Shown: positions 24,476-33,492 of the stretch, piece after piece
Layout of the letters: the number at the start of each line of letters is the position of its first letter
Numbering within the stretch: position 1 is the first letter of the stretch
From: Chitinophagaceae bacterium UBA2375
GTDB taxonomy: Bacteria > Bacteroidota > Bacteroidia > Chitinophagales > Chitinophagaceae
Direction: 5' to 3'
NCBI GenBank assembly: GCA_002343985.1
Contig: DDTB01000032.1
Coordinates: 101,284-165,283 of the forward strand
Length of the DNA stretch: 64,000 bases
The notes under the pieces: generated by a model
What the model was told of the DNA's origin: nothing
The model's database searches: none
The model's input: the letters and a program-made list of their open reading frames with translations, nothing else
Position numbers and translations under genes: made by a program

Positions 24476-24483
24476 TAATTTTG
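24476..24483 (+). promoter_or_regulatory. -7 box for truB
   Basis: TAATTTTG matches TAnnTTTG and lies 18 bases after the DUF58 stop. A transcription start near 24488 would leave about 80 bases before the ATG at 24569, or 9 bases before the TTG at 24497. Confidence 0.5.
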
Positions 24484-24568
24484 CAAAAATTTTATTTTGG
24501 CGAGGAAACAAACATACAGGAAGCGGCATGGCCTGCAGAAAACAGGTGAAACTGGCACAGAGCGCGTT

Positions 24569-25300
24569 ATGGCCAGGGAAGAGCTGCGAAAGGCTTGCGG
24601 AGAAGGCAGGGTTATTCTCATAGATAAACCCATGCACTGGACGTCTTTTGACGTGGTGCGAAAGCTGCGTGGTTTCCTCCAAATCAAAAAAATCGGCCAT
24701 GCGGGCACATTGGACCCATTGGCCAGCGGGTTGCTGATTGTATGCACCGGCGCATTCACCAAGCGCATCAATGAGTTCATGAAGCAGGAGAAGGAATACA
24801 CGGGCAGTTTCACGCTTGGCGCGGTAACGCCTACATACGACCTGGAAAGCCAACCTGAAAATTTCCGTGACATATCGCAACTAACGGAAACGGATATCCG
24901 GCAAGCATGCCAGCAGTTTATTGGAACCATTTCTCAATTCCCGCCTGTTTATTCGGCCATCAAAAAAGAAGGGACCCCGCTGTACGAGCTCGCCCGCAGG
25001 GGTGAAGCTGTAGAACTGGAAGCCCGTACCATAACCATACATGAAATGGATATTACCGGCATTGAACTGCCCCTTGTATATTTCAGGGTCGTTTGTTCAA
25101 CGGGAACGTATATACGAAGTTTAGCGCACGACTTTGGCCAGTCCCTGGGTTGCGGCGCATACCTGTCTGCGCTTCGGCGAACAAGGATTGGTGACAGCAG
25201 GGTGGGGGATGCCTTAACGCCCGCACAGCTTATGGAATCCTGGAAGGAAATACCCGTGGAAGGCGCTGCTGGCAATGGTTCGCCGGCTCAGAACGGGTAA
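24569..25300 (+). CDS. truB: tRNA pseudouridine(55) synthase
   Basis: A 243-residue TruB, making pseudouridine 55 in the T-loop of tRNAs. The catalytic Asp is in HAGTLDPLASG (Asp49), with the upstream LIDKPMHWTSFDVV and the C-terminal FRVVCSTGTYIRSLAHD segments. The ATG at 24569 fits family length; the frame is open from a TTG at 24497 which would add 24 basic residues of no clear homology. Its last 13 bases overlap the end of the convergent tamL gene. Confidence 0.94.
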   Translation: MAREELRKACGEGRVILIDKPMHWTSFDVVRKLRGFLQIKKIGHAGTLDPLASGLLIVCTGAFTKRINEFMKQEKEYTGSFTLGAVTPTYDLESQPENFRDISQLTETDIRQACQQFIGTISQFPPVYSAIKKEGTPLYELARRGEAVELEARTITIHEMDITGIELPLVYFRVVCSTGTYIRSLAHDFGQSLGCGAYLSALRRTRIGDSRVGDALTPAQLMESWKEIPVEGAAGNGSPAQNG

Positions 25301-27744
25301 CTGATGCCAATGGAGAAATTGAAATTTTCATAGCGCCATTGCCTGTACTCATCATTTGGCCCCCTGGTAAATATTTTTTTCAGGAAATCGTCGAAGCCAA
25401 TGGCGGGTGCTTTCCATCCCGCGTTTTGATTGTATAGTTCAGGCCGCTTAAAGCGGAAGCCAAGGTCAAACCTCAGGATCAGGTTGCTTAAATCAAAGCG
25501 GATACCAGTGCCGGCAGAAACGCCAAGTTGCTTATACAGGTTCTTCAATTCGATCCTGGAACTGTCGGTTGATCCATCTGATTTGGTATTCCTGAAATTC
25601 CAGATATTTCCCACATCCACAAACAATGCGCCCCGCATGATCAGTGTGTTGGGAATGATTTGTGCTATTTTGTACCTGTACTCTATGTTTCCTTCAATTT
25701 GAATGTCGCCGGTGCGGTCATTGAATATCGTCTTTGCGGATGAATAAGGGATCAATGCGGTTCCGCCTGGCCCGATGCCACGGATAGGCCAGCCCCTCAT
25801 GCTGTTACTGCCGCCACCAAAGTATTGCTTGAAGAAAGGTAAAGTCCTGTTGGTGTCGCTGCCCATTAATGGTGCGCCAATGCCGGTAAACAGCCTGAAT
25901 ACCAGGCTTGTTTTTGGATAGGTGATGGAATATTTATATTCTACATCGGCTTTTACAAATCTACGTTTGTACCTTTTTAAAACCGGCAATAAACCCCATG
26001 TTAAGCCGGATTCTTCGAGGTTCACCCGAAATACCCTTTCCCGGCTGATGGTATTAAACCTGTTATGGGAAATTTTGGAATGGCTGAATCCGCCGCTCAT
26101 GCCCAGCGCGAATGCGGTGTTGTAGGAATACCTGAGGAAAGGGTTTTCACCGAGGATAGTGCGGAAACTGTCCGACTGGTTAAACAAATAACTGAATTCC
26201 ACATTCAACGGCTTGAAGTACCATTTTACCGACCTTTTATCGAAAAAACTGAATCCATAGTTCAGGTTGAATGATTGGAGGTTGAACAGGTTTAACCTGT
26301 TGTTGTAGGATAAACTGCTGTTGATAAATGTTTCAGGGGAACGCGCCCATTTACGGAACGTATTGCCCCGGTTGAATGGCCAGGTGAGGTGGGGTATGCT
26401 GATATTGTTCGCGTAACTGAAGGCGTTGGAGTTAATGGCACTGATGCTTTGCCCGCGGCTGCGGTTGTTCAGTTCAATACCTGCACGCACATTATGCGTC
26501 ATGCGTATGCCTTCCTGCCTGAAGTTGCGGTTCAGGAGGCTGAAATTGATGGAGGTACCAAATAAATTACCCGCCAGGATATTCCTGGATGCGGCATAAC
26601 TCGCTTCCAGCGCGGCCTGGAAATTGAATTTTGGATACGGCGTCATCTCAAATATGAGGTTGGCCTTTCCGGAACTGTCTTTTAATTCCTGTATCTGCAG
26701 GTTTACATTTCGCCAGATGCCTGATTGCGACAACTTGTTTAATGTGCGATTATATTCATCCTGGCTGATCAGGCTGCCTTTCTGCAAGGTGATGGTCCTG
26801 TTGAGAAAACCGGTGCGGATATTTTTTGTATGTTGTCGGATGACAAATCTACGGGTAGCCCTTTCCGTTATATTGACGGTGTCTTCCAGGTTGTCGCCAG
26901 ACTGGTAATCAGTCAGCAGGTACACATTGTTGATTCGGTAAGGCTTCAGGATATTGCTGTCTGCCGGCGGGTTGATGACCATGGCCAGTTTAATCTGCGG
27001 GGAGTCTTTTTTCTGTTCAGCTTCCGCCAGCAATTGCAGTTGTTCAAATGGGTCATCGCTGACGTTGGTTAAGGCCTCAATGCTGGTATCGCCCAACATC
27101 TTCAATTCAGACGGCGTGATTTTATAATAACCCCTGTTGCGGAATGTATCCACCAGTCGACCGATCTCCCCCAACACCGCGCCCTTGCTCACGGGCTCAT
27201 TGATTTTCAGCAACGCGTTTTTTTGGCTTTCTATGGCAATCTGTTGCAAATCGGGTACCCGCAGCCTGTACTGCATGCTGCTGATGATAGTTGGCCTGCC
27301 GGGTATGATGCTGTAATACACTTTTACCATCCTGTTCCTGGCGGTATCGGCCCGGTACGTGACATCCGCCCGGTAGTATCCGAGGTGGAACAATCCCGCT
27401 TTGATGTTCCTGGCTGATTGGCCTGCATAACTGGTATCGAATGCCGGTGGATTTTTGATGCTGTGAAACACAAACATGAAATCCTTCACCCGGTTTGTCG
27501 CGCTATCCTCCAATTGGCTTTTAGACCTTTGCAGTATGGATGTTTTTTCCTCCTTTGTTAGGTTTACTCCCTTAACTTCGAAGTGGTTTTTGTAAAGATA
27601 TGGTCCTTCGGGAGCATGGCGGATGATGGTGCATGACCCCAGGGCCAGCAGGAATGCCCATGTGAAAAGCAAGATCAATCGGTGTTTGCTTAAACCAATG
27701 GCTGGGCGCTTCTTAAAAAATAAGTCGATGTTGAACAAATCCAC
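25288..27744 (-). CDS. tamL: TamL-type BamA/TamA-family outer-membrane lipoprotein
   Basis: An 818-residue outer-membrane protein of the Omp85 superfamily. The N-terminus is a basic segment (KKRPAIGLSKHR) and hydrophobic helix ending in lipobox LALGSC, so this is the lipidated TamA variant (TamL) of Bacteroidota. About 400 residues of POTRA-like repeats follow, then a 16-strand barrel with the family motif GGSNSMRGWPIRGIGPGG and the terminal SIGISYPF. It is thought to help insert or export envelope proteins. There is no ATG before the lipobox: candidates are TTG 27750, GTG 27744 and TTG 27738. GTG 27744 is used because a perfect -7 box occupies 27748-27755. It overlaps genes at both ends. Confidence 0.85.
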   Translation of the reverse strand: MDLFNIDLFFKKRPAIGLSKHRLILLFTWAFLLALGSCTIIRHAPEGPYLYKNHFEVKGVNLTKEEKTSILQRSKSQLEDSATNRVKDFMFVFHSIKNPPAFDTSYAGQSARNIKAGLFHLGYYRADVTYRADTARNRMVKVYYSIIPGRPTIISSMQYRLRVPDLQQIAIESQKNALLKINEPVSKGAVLGEIGRLVDTFRNRGYYKITPSELKMLGDTSIEALTNVSDDPFEQLQLLAEAEQKKDSPQIKLAMVINPPADSNILKPYRINNVYLLTDYQSGDNLEDTVNITERATRRFVIRQHTKNIRTGFLNRTITLQKGSLISQDEYNRTLNKLSQSGIWRNVNLQIQELKDSSGKANLIFEMTPYPKFNFQAALEASYAASRNILAGNLFGTSINFSLLNRNFRQEGIRMTHNVRAGIELNNRSRGQSISAINSNAFSYANNISIPHLTWPFNRGNTFRKWARSPETFINSSLSYNNRLNLFNLQSFNLNYGFSFFDKRSVKWYFKPLNVEFSYLFNQSDSFRTILGENPFLRYSYNTAFALGMSGGFSHSKISHNRFNTISRERVFRVNLEESGLTWGLLPVLKRYKRRFVKADVEYKYSITYPKTSLVFRLFTGIGAPLMGSDTNRTLPFFKQYFGGGSNSMRGWPIRGIGPGGTALIPYSSAKTIFNDRTGDIQIEGNIEYRYKIAQIIPNTLIMRGALFVDVGNIWNFRNTKSDGSTDSSRIELKNLYKQLGVSAGTGIRFDLSNLILRFDLGFRFKRPELYNQNAGWKAPAIGFDDFLKKIFTRGPNDEYRQWRYENFNFSIGISYPF

Positions 27745-28477
27745 GATCAAATATATTCAAAGTTTACAGCAGAAAAAATTCAGGGATGAGCATGGTTGCT
27801 TTGTGGCTGAAGGCCCAAAATTGGTGCTCGAACTGATAGATGGCAGAAGTTTTGAATGCGAGGCCGTCTTTGCCCTGCCGGCATGGATTCAATCCAATCA
27901 TGACCGTTTTCGTGAGTTACCCGCAACGAGCCTTCATGAAATACAAAAGCATGAACTAGACAGGATCGCTGCTTATGCCAGTCCAAACGAGGTAGTAGCC
28001 GTATTCAGAAAAAAAACGGAAACACCCCCGGTTCCCTGCCAGGGGCTCTGCCTCTTGCTCGACGATATCCGGGATCCGGGGAACCTCGGAACCATCATCC
28101 GGTCGGCCGACTGGTTTGGGGTCAATCAAATCATTTGCTCCGAACAAACTGTAGACATGTACAACCCCAAAGTGGTGCAAAGTACCATGGCCAGCCTGGG
28201 CAGGGTTAACCTGTATTACACGGATTTGCTTCATTGGATAGGGCAAAACCCAGGTTGCCAGGTTTTAGCCGCCACCCTCGATGGCACGGCCCCGGAAGAT
28301 ATTCCCAAATCAGATCCAACGGCGCTGATTATAGGTAATGAGTCGGCTGGCGTGCGTGAGGCCTTGATCAATGCTTCGCAAGGTAAAGTGACCATCCCAA
28401 GGTTAGGAATGGCCGAGTCGCTGAATGCCGCCACTGCAGCAGCGGTACTGTTATATGCGTTTACCGTTGGCCGTTAG
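27728..28477 (+). CDS. TrmH/SpoU family RNA methyltransferase
   Basis: A 249-residue SPOUT-class 2'-O-ribose methyltransferase. A short substrate-binding domain (residues 1-95, with KKFRDEHGCFVAEGPKLV) precedes the SPOUT fold with its three motifs: LDDIRDPGNLGTIIRSADW, ALIIGNESAGV and PRLGMAESLNAATAAAV, which forms the trefoil knot that binds SAM. The rRNA or tRNA target is not determined by sequence; RlmB-like activity is possible. The ATG at 27728 is chosen over an upstream one because homology begins at MLNKSTIKYIQSLQ. Its start overlaps the tamL start by 17 bases, and its stop is one base from the convergent permease gene. Confidence 0.92.
   Translation: MLNKSTIKYIQSLQQKKFRDEHGCFVAEGPKLVLELIDGRSFECEAVFALPAWIQSNHDRFRELPATSLHEIQKHELDRIAAYASPNEVVAVFRKKTETPPVPCQGLCLLLDDIRDPGNLGTIIRSADWFGVNQIICSEQTVDMYNPKVVQSTMASLGRVNLYYTDLLHWIGQNPGCQVLAATLDGTAPEDIPKSDPTALIIGNESAGVREALINASQGKVTIPRLGMAESLNAATAAAVLLYAFTVGR
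27748..27755 (-). promoter_or_regulatory. -7 box at the tamL start, inside the methyltransferase gene
   Basis: Read on the minus strand this is TATATTTG, a perfect TAnnTTTG. Its G is at 27748, four bases before the GTG at 27744. It lies within the first codons of the divergent methyltransferase gene. No TTG is seen at the -33 distance. Confidence 0.5.
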
Positions 28478-28478
28478 T

Positions 28479-29708
28479 TTACCTGAACTGTATCGCTTTC
28501 ACCGTATTCACTTTTCGAATGAGCAGGGTGGGGATGATCAGGGTTGCCATGCAAATCAGCAATGTGCCGCCCATTAAGAACAATACCTGCCATCCGTTGA
28601 TCAGGACCTGTGCTTCCCTGATGAAATAAGCTTCCTCATTTAACCGGATAAACCCGGTTTGTTGCTGTAAAAGGCAAATGCCCAGCCCGATAGCGGTGCC
28701 AATCAGGATGCCTGCCAGCGCGATGAATCCCGTATTGAATAAAAATACCTGTTGTATATCCCAGTTGCTTGCGCCCAATGCTTTCATGACACCGGTCATG
28801 CGTGTGCGTTCCAGTACCAGTATGATCAGGCAGGTAATCAGGTTCACGGCGGCGATGATGATCATGATGGATAAAAGGATATTTTTTATCTGTCCCTGCA
28901 GGTTCAGCCAGTCGAAAATATTGGGATAAATTTCGCGTATGCTTTTGCTGTACCAGCTTTGGGGGAGTTCCCTGTATATTTTTCGGCTAATCGTATCCGT
29001 TAGTTTGTAATCTTTCAGGAATACCTCGTACCCTCCAATTTGGTTCGGGTCCCAGTTGTTCAATCTCCTGATCATGGCCATATCGGCCAGCGCGAAATTC
29101 TTATCGTATTCGTCGATGCCTGTTTTATATATGCCTGCAACGGTTAAACGCCGGGCCGATTTGCTGCCATCCTGCCTGAAGAAGAATACAAGCATACTGT
29201 CGCCGGTTCTGATATCCAGCCGGTTCGCCGTATACTGTGAAATATTGATCTCACGGCTGTAACCGCTGTCTGCCACGCGCAACCATCGCCCTTCCATCAG
29301 GAACTGCGACATCCTTTCGGGATGAAACCCATGATCGATCCCTTTCAGTAATACGCTTTCAATGCCTGTCTTGTATTTTAAAATGGCAGACCTTGTGGCA
29401 AATCGCTCCACGAATGCCGCTTCAGGAAGGCTGGCCAGGTATTTTTCAACGGTGTCATTTCTGAGGATGGGGTATTCTTCCGCGATGCTGCCGCGCTGCT
29501 CCATGTCTTGCTGCACCCGTACATGTCCCCAAAAACTGAACACTTTGCGTCCGACTGCTTCCTGGAAGCCGTTCACAAAGCTCAATGCCACAATCATAAC
29601 CGCAACACTCAAAGCTGTTGCGCCAATGGCCAACCGGATGATGAAACGGGAAAATCGCTGATGCCCTCTTGAGGCAAGGCGCCGCGCTATAAAGAAGGAT
29701 ACATTCAA
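28479..29708 (-). CDS. LolC/LolE-type ABC transporter permease (FtsX family)
   Basis: A 409-residue inner-membrane permease. One N-terminal helix (about 25-47) is followed by a large periplasmic MacB-like domain (about 48-270) and three C-terminal helices with the FtsX signature LVLERTRMTGVMKALGASNWDIQQVF. In Lol systems such a subunit extracts lipoproteins from the inner membrane with an ATPase partner (LolD). No ATPase gene is adjacent here, so the partner must be elsewhere. A minus-strand -7 box lies 18 bases upstream of the expected leader. Confidence 0.88.
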   Translation of the reverse strand: MNVSFFIARRLASRGHQRFSRFIIRLAIGATALSVAVMIVALSFVNGFQEAVGRKVFSFWGHVRVQQDMEQRGSIAEEYPILRNDTVEKYLASLPEAAFVERFATRSAILKYKTGIESVLLKGIDHGFHPERMSQFLMEGRWLRVADSGYSREINISQYTANRLDIRTGDSMLVFFFRQDGSKSARRLTVAGIYKTGIDEYDKNFALADMAMIRRLNNWDPNQIGGYEVFLKDYKLTDTISRKIYRELPQSWYSKSIREIYPNIFDWLNLQGQIKNILLSIMIIIAAVNLITCLIILVLERTRMTGVMKALGASNWDIQQVFLFNTGFIALAGILIGTAIGLGICLLQQQTGFIRLNEEAYFIREAQVLINGWQVLFLMGGTLLICMATLIIPTLLIRKVNTVKAIQFR

Positions 29709-29730
29709 TAGGTCAATTTTTGTTACCTTT

Positions 29731-29738
29731 CAAAAGTA
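29731..29738 (-). promoter_or_regulatory. -7 box for the LolC/E-type permease
   Basis: Minus-strand TACTTTTG, a TAnnTTTG match. It predicts a start near 29726 and a leader of about 18 bases. The -33 is not clear. Confidence 0.45.
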
Positions 29739-29755
29739 AATCAATTCATCAATTC

Positions 29756-31048
29756 ATGTTACGCCTGCGCATTCCTATTCTTTTATGCATGTTCTTAACC
29801 GCAGCCCGGGTATCAAATTTGCACGCGCAACTGGTGGAGCAGGTGTACCAGCCTTATATCCATACAGCGCAGCTTTATGCATATGGTAACCAACAGGGCC
29901 TCCCGGTGTACACACTCAACAGCAGCGACAGGCTGCAACTGGCTTTTGATGACCTTGATGGTAATATCAAAGCGTATTATTATACCTATGTGTTATGCGA
30001 TTATAACTGGCAGCCCGTTAACCTGAGCCAGTTTGATTATATGAAAGGTTTTACGCAAAACCGCATCACCACTTACCGGTATTCTTCCATTGCTTTTACA
30101 CGGTACACACATTATCGCGCCGAATTGCCACAGGCGAATTCCGTACCCACCCGTTCAGGCAATTACCTGCTGAAAGTTTACCTCGACGGAGATACATCCA
30201 AACTGGTATTCACCAAGCAAATGCTCGTCCTTGATCCAAAAGCATCTGTCACTGCCCAGGTGGTGCAACCGTTCACGCCCACACTGTTCAGCACACACCA
30301 AAAACTTCGTTTTTCAGCCAATATCAAAAACATCAATAGCTTCAGCGCGGCACAACAGGTGAAAGTGGTGATCCTGCAAAACAACCGTTGGGATATGTCG
30401 CTGCGCGATATCCCTCCCACATTTGTGCGGGGCAATACGCTTGAGTTTAACTCGGAAAACATTGGCATCTTCCCCGGGGGCAAGGAATGGCGGTGGCTCG
30501 ACCTCCGAAGTTTCAGGCTGCAGAGCGACAGGGTTGACAGCGCGAAGTACACACAAAAAGATACTAAGATTTACCTCAGGACGGATATTGACCGATCCGG
30601 CCAGCGCTATGTTTATTTCCCTGATTACAATGGCATGTACAATATTGTTACGTATGAAAGCATTAACCCCGACTGGCAGGGCGATTACGCGACCGTTTTG
30701 TTCAATTTCGCACGGCAGGACGGATTGCCATACCCCGATAAGGATATTTACCTGCTGGGTCAATTCACCGGTTACCGGCTGAGTGATGAATGGAAAATGA
30801 AGTATAACCTCGAAGAGCAGAAATACCAGTGTACCGCGTTCATGAAACAGGGATACTACAATTATACTTATGTGGCGGTAGATAAAAATAACCCCGAAAA
30901 CAAGCAGGAACTGGAGGGTAATTACTGGGAAACGGAAAACTCATATACTGTTTTGATTTACTATAAATCATTTACCGACAGAAGCGACCAGTTAATCGGC
31001 ATCTCCAGCATCAACTCCCGTACAGATAAACCCGGATTCAGCTTTTAA
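29756..31048 (+). CDS. Type IX secretion system Plug protein (DUF5103)
   Basis: A 430-residue periplasmic/outer-membrane protein of the DUF5103 family. In the related Flavobacterium T9SS, the Plug closes the periplasmic side of the SprA translocon. It has a signal peptide (about 1-25, ending HAQ) and family segments CDYNWQPVNLSQFDYMKGF near residues 81-100, a VVQPFTPTLFSTHQKLRF stretch, EWRWLDLRSF, and a C-terminal carbohydrate-binding-like beta domain. The ATG at 29756 is preferred to an upstream TTG since it starts the signal sequence. Its presence matches the four CTD cargo genes in the window. Confidence 0.9.
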   Translation: MLRLRIPILLCMFLTAARVSNLHAQLVEQVYQPYIHTAQLYAYGNQQGLPVYTLNSSDRLQLAFDDLDGNIKAYYYTYVLCDYNWQPVNLSQFDYMKGFTQNRITTYRYSSIAFTRYTHYRAELPQANSVPTRSGNYLLKVYLDGDTSKLVFTKQMLVLDPKASVTAQVVQPFTPTLFSTHQKLRFSANIKNINSFSAAQQVKVVILQNNRWDMSLRDIPPTFVRGNTLEFNSENIGIFPGGKEWRWLDLRSFRLQSDRVDSAKYTQKDTKIYLRTDIDRSGQRYVYFPDYNGMYNIVTYESINPDWQGDYATVLFNFARQDGLPYPDKDIYLLGQFTGYRLSDEWKMKYNLEEQKYQCTAFMKQGYYNYTYVAVDKNNPENKQELEGNYWETENSYTVLIYYKSFTDRSDQLIGISSINSRTDKPGFSF

Positions 31049-31092
31049 TCCTGTTTTTTCAGATCAACGGTAAAAATTTGAACTCAAGGCCG

Positions 31093-31100
31093 TATCTTTG
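31093..31100 (+). promoter_or_regulatory. -7 box of the SRP RNA gene
   Basis: TATCTTTG, a perfect TAnnTTTG. The first paired base of the RNA is at 31105, five bases after the G. This gives an internal calibration of the distance between the -7 box and the transcription start. Confidence 0.75.
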
Positions 31101-31104
31101 CGCC

Positions 31105-31198
31105 GGCAAGTCTTATACGACCAGCTCCTGTTGAACTCCCCCAGGACCGGAAGGTAGCAAGGGTAGATGGTTGAGCGGTGCGATGTAAGTAACTTGCC
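31105..31198 (+). ncRNA. ffs: Signal recognition particle RNA, small bacterial type (4.5S)
   Basis: About 94 bases. The closing helix is GGCAAGT (31105-31111) with ACTTGCC (31192-31198). The apical domain shows the conserved SRP core: CCAGGACCGGAAGG with the GGAA tetraloop at about 31149-31152, followed by TAGCAAGGG. It binds Ffh and directs signal-peptide-bearing ribosomes to the membrane. A T run (ATTTTTTG) directly after the closing helix makes it its own terminator. Confidence 0.93.
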
Positions 31199-31240
31199 AT
31201 TTTTTGTTTCCGGCCACTATGATCATTCATGCGCAGGCAT

Positions 31241-31248
31241 TATCTTTG
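31241..31248 (+). promoter_or_regulatory. -7 box for the transaldolase gene
   Basis: TATCTTTG, a perfect TAnnTTTG, predicting a start near 31253 and a leader of about 38 bases. Confidence 0.55.
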
Positions 31249-31290
31249 GGCCGCTGAAACCTGTTCAGCCAATCATCAAATACACTCAAC

Positions 31291-31944
31291 ATGAAATTTT
31301 TTATCGACACGGCCAACCTGGCACAAATCAAAGAAGCCAACGACCTGGGTATCCTGGATGGGGTAACCACCAATCCTTCCCTGATGGCCAAGGAAGGCGT
31401 TAAGGGTAACGACGCGGTGATGCAGCATTATAAAACCATTTGTGAAATGGTTGACGGTGATATCAGCGCGGAAGTGATCTCCACCGATTTCGAAAATATC
31501 ATCGCCGAAGGTAAAAAGCTGGCGGCCATACATAAGAATATCGTGGTGAAAGTGCCGATGATCAAGGATGGCATTAAGGCCATCAAATGGTTTTCGGATA
31601 ATGGCATCCGAACCAATTGCACATTGGTGTTTTCAGCAGGTCAAGCCATCCTGGCCGCGAAAGCAGGCGCCACCTATATGTCTCCATTTATTGGCCGCAT
31701 TGATGACAGCGGTTGGGACGGAATGGAACTGATCCACCAGATCCGCCAGATCTACAGCATCCAGGGTTTCAAAACGGAAATCCTCGCCGCGTCTATCCGT
31801 AACCCGAACCATATCATCAAATGCGCTGAGGCTGGCGCGGATGTATGCACCTGCCCGCTCGATTCCATCCTCGGATTGCTGAAACATCCTTTAACGGATA
31901 TCGGCCTTGCCAAATTCCTGGAAGACGCCCAGAAATTCGCTTAA
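31291..31944 (+). CDS. fsa: Transaldolase / fructose-6-phosphate aldolase
   Basis: A 217-residue small transaldolase-family enzyme with a TIM-barrel fold. The start MKFFIDTANLAQI, the GVTTNPSLM motif, and the Schiff-base Lys in NIVVKVPM (Lys87) are all present, followed by TLVFSAGQAILAAKAGA and PFIGRIDD. It either transfers a dihydroxyacetone unit in the pentose phosphate pathway or acts as an aldolase; the two are not separable from sequence alone. It has its own promoter and terminator. Confidence 0.94.
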   Translation: MKFFIDTANLAQIKEANDLGILDGVTTNPSLMAKEGVKGNDAVMQHYKTICEMVDGDISAEVISTDFENIIAEGKKLAAIHKNIVVKVPMIKDGIKAIKWFSDNGIRTNCTLVFSAGQAILAAKAGATYMSPFIGRIDDSGWDGMELIHQIRQIYSIQGFKTEILAASIRNPNHIIKCAEAGADVCTCPLDSILGLLKHPLTDIGLAKFLEDAQKFA

Positions 31945-31976
31945 TCGTAACCGTTATATATAAACGAAAAATAACA

Positions 31977-32000
31977 AACCGGCACATGCCGGTTTTTTTT
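31977..32000 (+). terminator. Intrinsic terminator after the transaldolase gene
   Basis: Stem AACCGGC / GCCGGTT with loop ACAT and a run of six or more T residues. Confidence 0.88.
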
Positions 32001-32007
32001 GTCCGAA

Positions 32008-32412
32008 TTAGTTCCCGGAACGTTTTTGTTTCCGTGATGGGGGCTGTCGGAGGATGTCTTCCGCTGTTGGCAGCTGAGCCGGATCGGGCGCTTTTTTAAC
32101 ATAGATATCGAATTCTTTGACGATGGCGCTTCCCTTCAGCGCTACCCGTATGCTGACTTTATCTCCGATGAAATTTTTGTCGATGTACAGGTTGTTGCCA
32201 AAAAATTGTCCCGCGCTGCTGGAGAAAACCAGGTGCGTGGTATCCAGGGGCAGGTATCTGCCATTGGGGAAGAGCCCGTCGATATTGATGTAGTTATGTG
32301 TTCCTTTTTTCAGGCTGTCGGTATACAGGTGCACAAAAATGCTATCCGGTTGCTGCGCCAGGACATTAGTTCCCGAAAACCATAAAAGCATGACTGTATA
32401 AATGATTCGCAT
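32008..32412 (-). CDS. Secreted protein of unknown function
   Basis: A 134-residue protein with a signal peptide (about 1-18, ending VLAQ). The mature part is a beta-rich domain of about 90 residues (with TDSLKKGTHNYINIDG and FGNNLYIDKNFIGDKVS) followed by a Pro- and Lys-rich tail. No family is recognised. The ATG at 32412 is chosen because it directly starts the signal peptide; an upstream extension does not. It is on the minus strand, 68 bases after the oxidoreductase gene. Confidence 0.65.
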   Translation of the reverse strand: MRIIYTVMLLWFSGTNVLAQQPDSIFVHLYTDSLKKGTHNYINIDGLFPNGRYLPLDTTHLVFSSSAGQFFGNNLYIDKNFIGDKVSIRVALKGSAIVKEFDIYVKKAPDPAQLPTAEDILRQPPSRKQKRSGN

Positions 32413-32480
32413 GTCTGTAAACTGATATAAAGCTACATGATCACACGTTAAGGGCATCTTAATGTATATCTCCCGGATGA

Positions 32481-33110
32481 TTAATTTGATATGCCCACCC
32501 GTTGATGGAGGTATTCATTTTTTTGCAGTTCCTGTAACATACATAAGGCCAGGTCGCCGGAAAAAACCCGGTTTTTATCGGGCGTAGGCGCTGTATGGGC
32601 TGAAGTTAGAAAATGTCCTGTCGGGTCGCCGTCAATGATATCGGGTGAGCAGATAAAGGTCCAGTCGAGCCCGGAATCAGTCAGTTGCTGCAATGCTTTC
32701 AGGTGTTCCCGGCTTACGGGAAGAAAGATTTCCGGGAATTCCGGGTCGTCCATCAGCATTTGTCCTTCCGGGCCATCCAATTGCCCTTTGCCGCCCAGGG
32801 CTATGATCCGCTTAACCTTATTTTTTTGCATGGCCGCGATGATGTATTTCATCCCCAGCGACCGGGCTTTATCGGTGCCATCAAAGGAGCCGCCTATCAC
32901 CGACAATACGGCATCGGAACCTTCAACGGCATCTTTCACAAGGTCTTCATCAAACAATCCTCCCTGGCAAAGCTCCAGTTTGTCGTCATCCTGAAACCCT
33001 GCATTGTAGATGTTCCTTCCGTATGCTTTTACCTGGTGGCCCTGGTAAAGGGCAAGCCTGACGAGTTGCCGGCCTACCTGCCCGGTTGCTCCAAATATAC
33101 TGATGCGCAT
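32481..33110 (-). CDS. NAD(P)-binding (NmrA/BVR-B-like) atypical SDR
   Basis: A 209-residue Rossmann-fold protein. The N-terminus IFGATGQVGRQLVRLAL has the GxxGxxG cofactor motif and the middle has ALGGKGQL, as in the atypical SDR group of NAD(P)H-dependent reductases and regulatory NmrA-like proteins. The catalytic Tyr-Lys pair is not obvious. The substrate is unknown. It follows the small acetyltransferase gene by 21 bases on the same strand. Confidence 0.83.
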   Translation of the reverse strand: MRISIFGATGQVGRQLVRLALYQGHQVKAYGRNIYNAGFQDDDKLELCQGGLFDEDLVKDAVEGSDAVLSVIGGSFDGTDKARSLGMKYIIAAMQKNKVKRIIALGGKGQLDGPEGQMLMDDPEFPEIFLPVSREHLKALQQLTDSGLDWTFICSPDIIDGDPTGHFLTSAHTAPTPDKNRVFSGDLALCMLQELQKNEYLHQRVGISN

Positions 33111-33131
33111 CTGTGTTTTTTTTAAGGGTAT

Positions 33132-33413
33132 TTATTTTCTGATATCGGCATAGGCTTCGGGGTTCCTGTCCATCATCATTTTGGCAAAGGGGCATAGCGG
33201 TAAGACCTTCCACTCACGGCTACGGGCATACGAAGTTGCCGCGTCGAGTAATTTATTCCCGATTTTTTGGCCCTTGAGTTTTTCATCCACTTCCGTATGG
33301 TCGATGATCATTAAATCGGGGGAGAGGGAATAGGTCATCTGCGCGAGCACTTCAAAACCTTCTTTGATATAAAAGGATCCTCGGTGGTCTTGTTCCGTAT
33401 GCTGTATGTCCAT
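33132..33413 (-). CDS. Small GNAT-like acetyltransferase (Acetyltransf_CG / YjdJ type)
   Basis: A 93-residue protein of the short GNAT group: FYIKEGFEVLAQMTYSL beta strands, then IDHTEVDEKLKGQKIGNKLLDAA, which is the acetyl-CoA pyrophosphate loop and following helix, and VLPLCPFAKMMMDRN at the end. Such proteins are half the length of ordinary GNATs. The substrate is unknown. It is probably co-transcribed with the downstream oxidoreductase. Confidence 0.85.
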   Translation of the reverse strand: MDIQHTEQDHRGSFYIKEGFEVLAQMTYSLSPDLMIIDHTEVDEKLKGQKIGNKLLDAATSYARSREWKVLPLCPFAKMMMDRNPEAYADIRK

Positions 33414-33492
33414 AACCTGATCTTTTCATCAATTTACATAAATTAGTCCAATCCCGTGAAATGGGGCCATATTTGCTATTCATTAAATCGCT

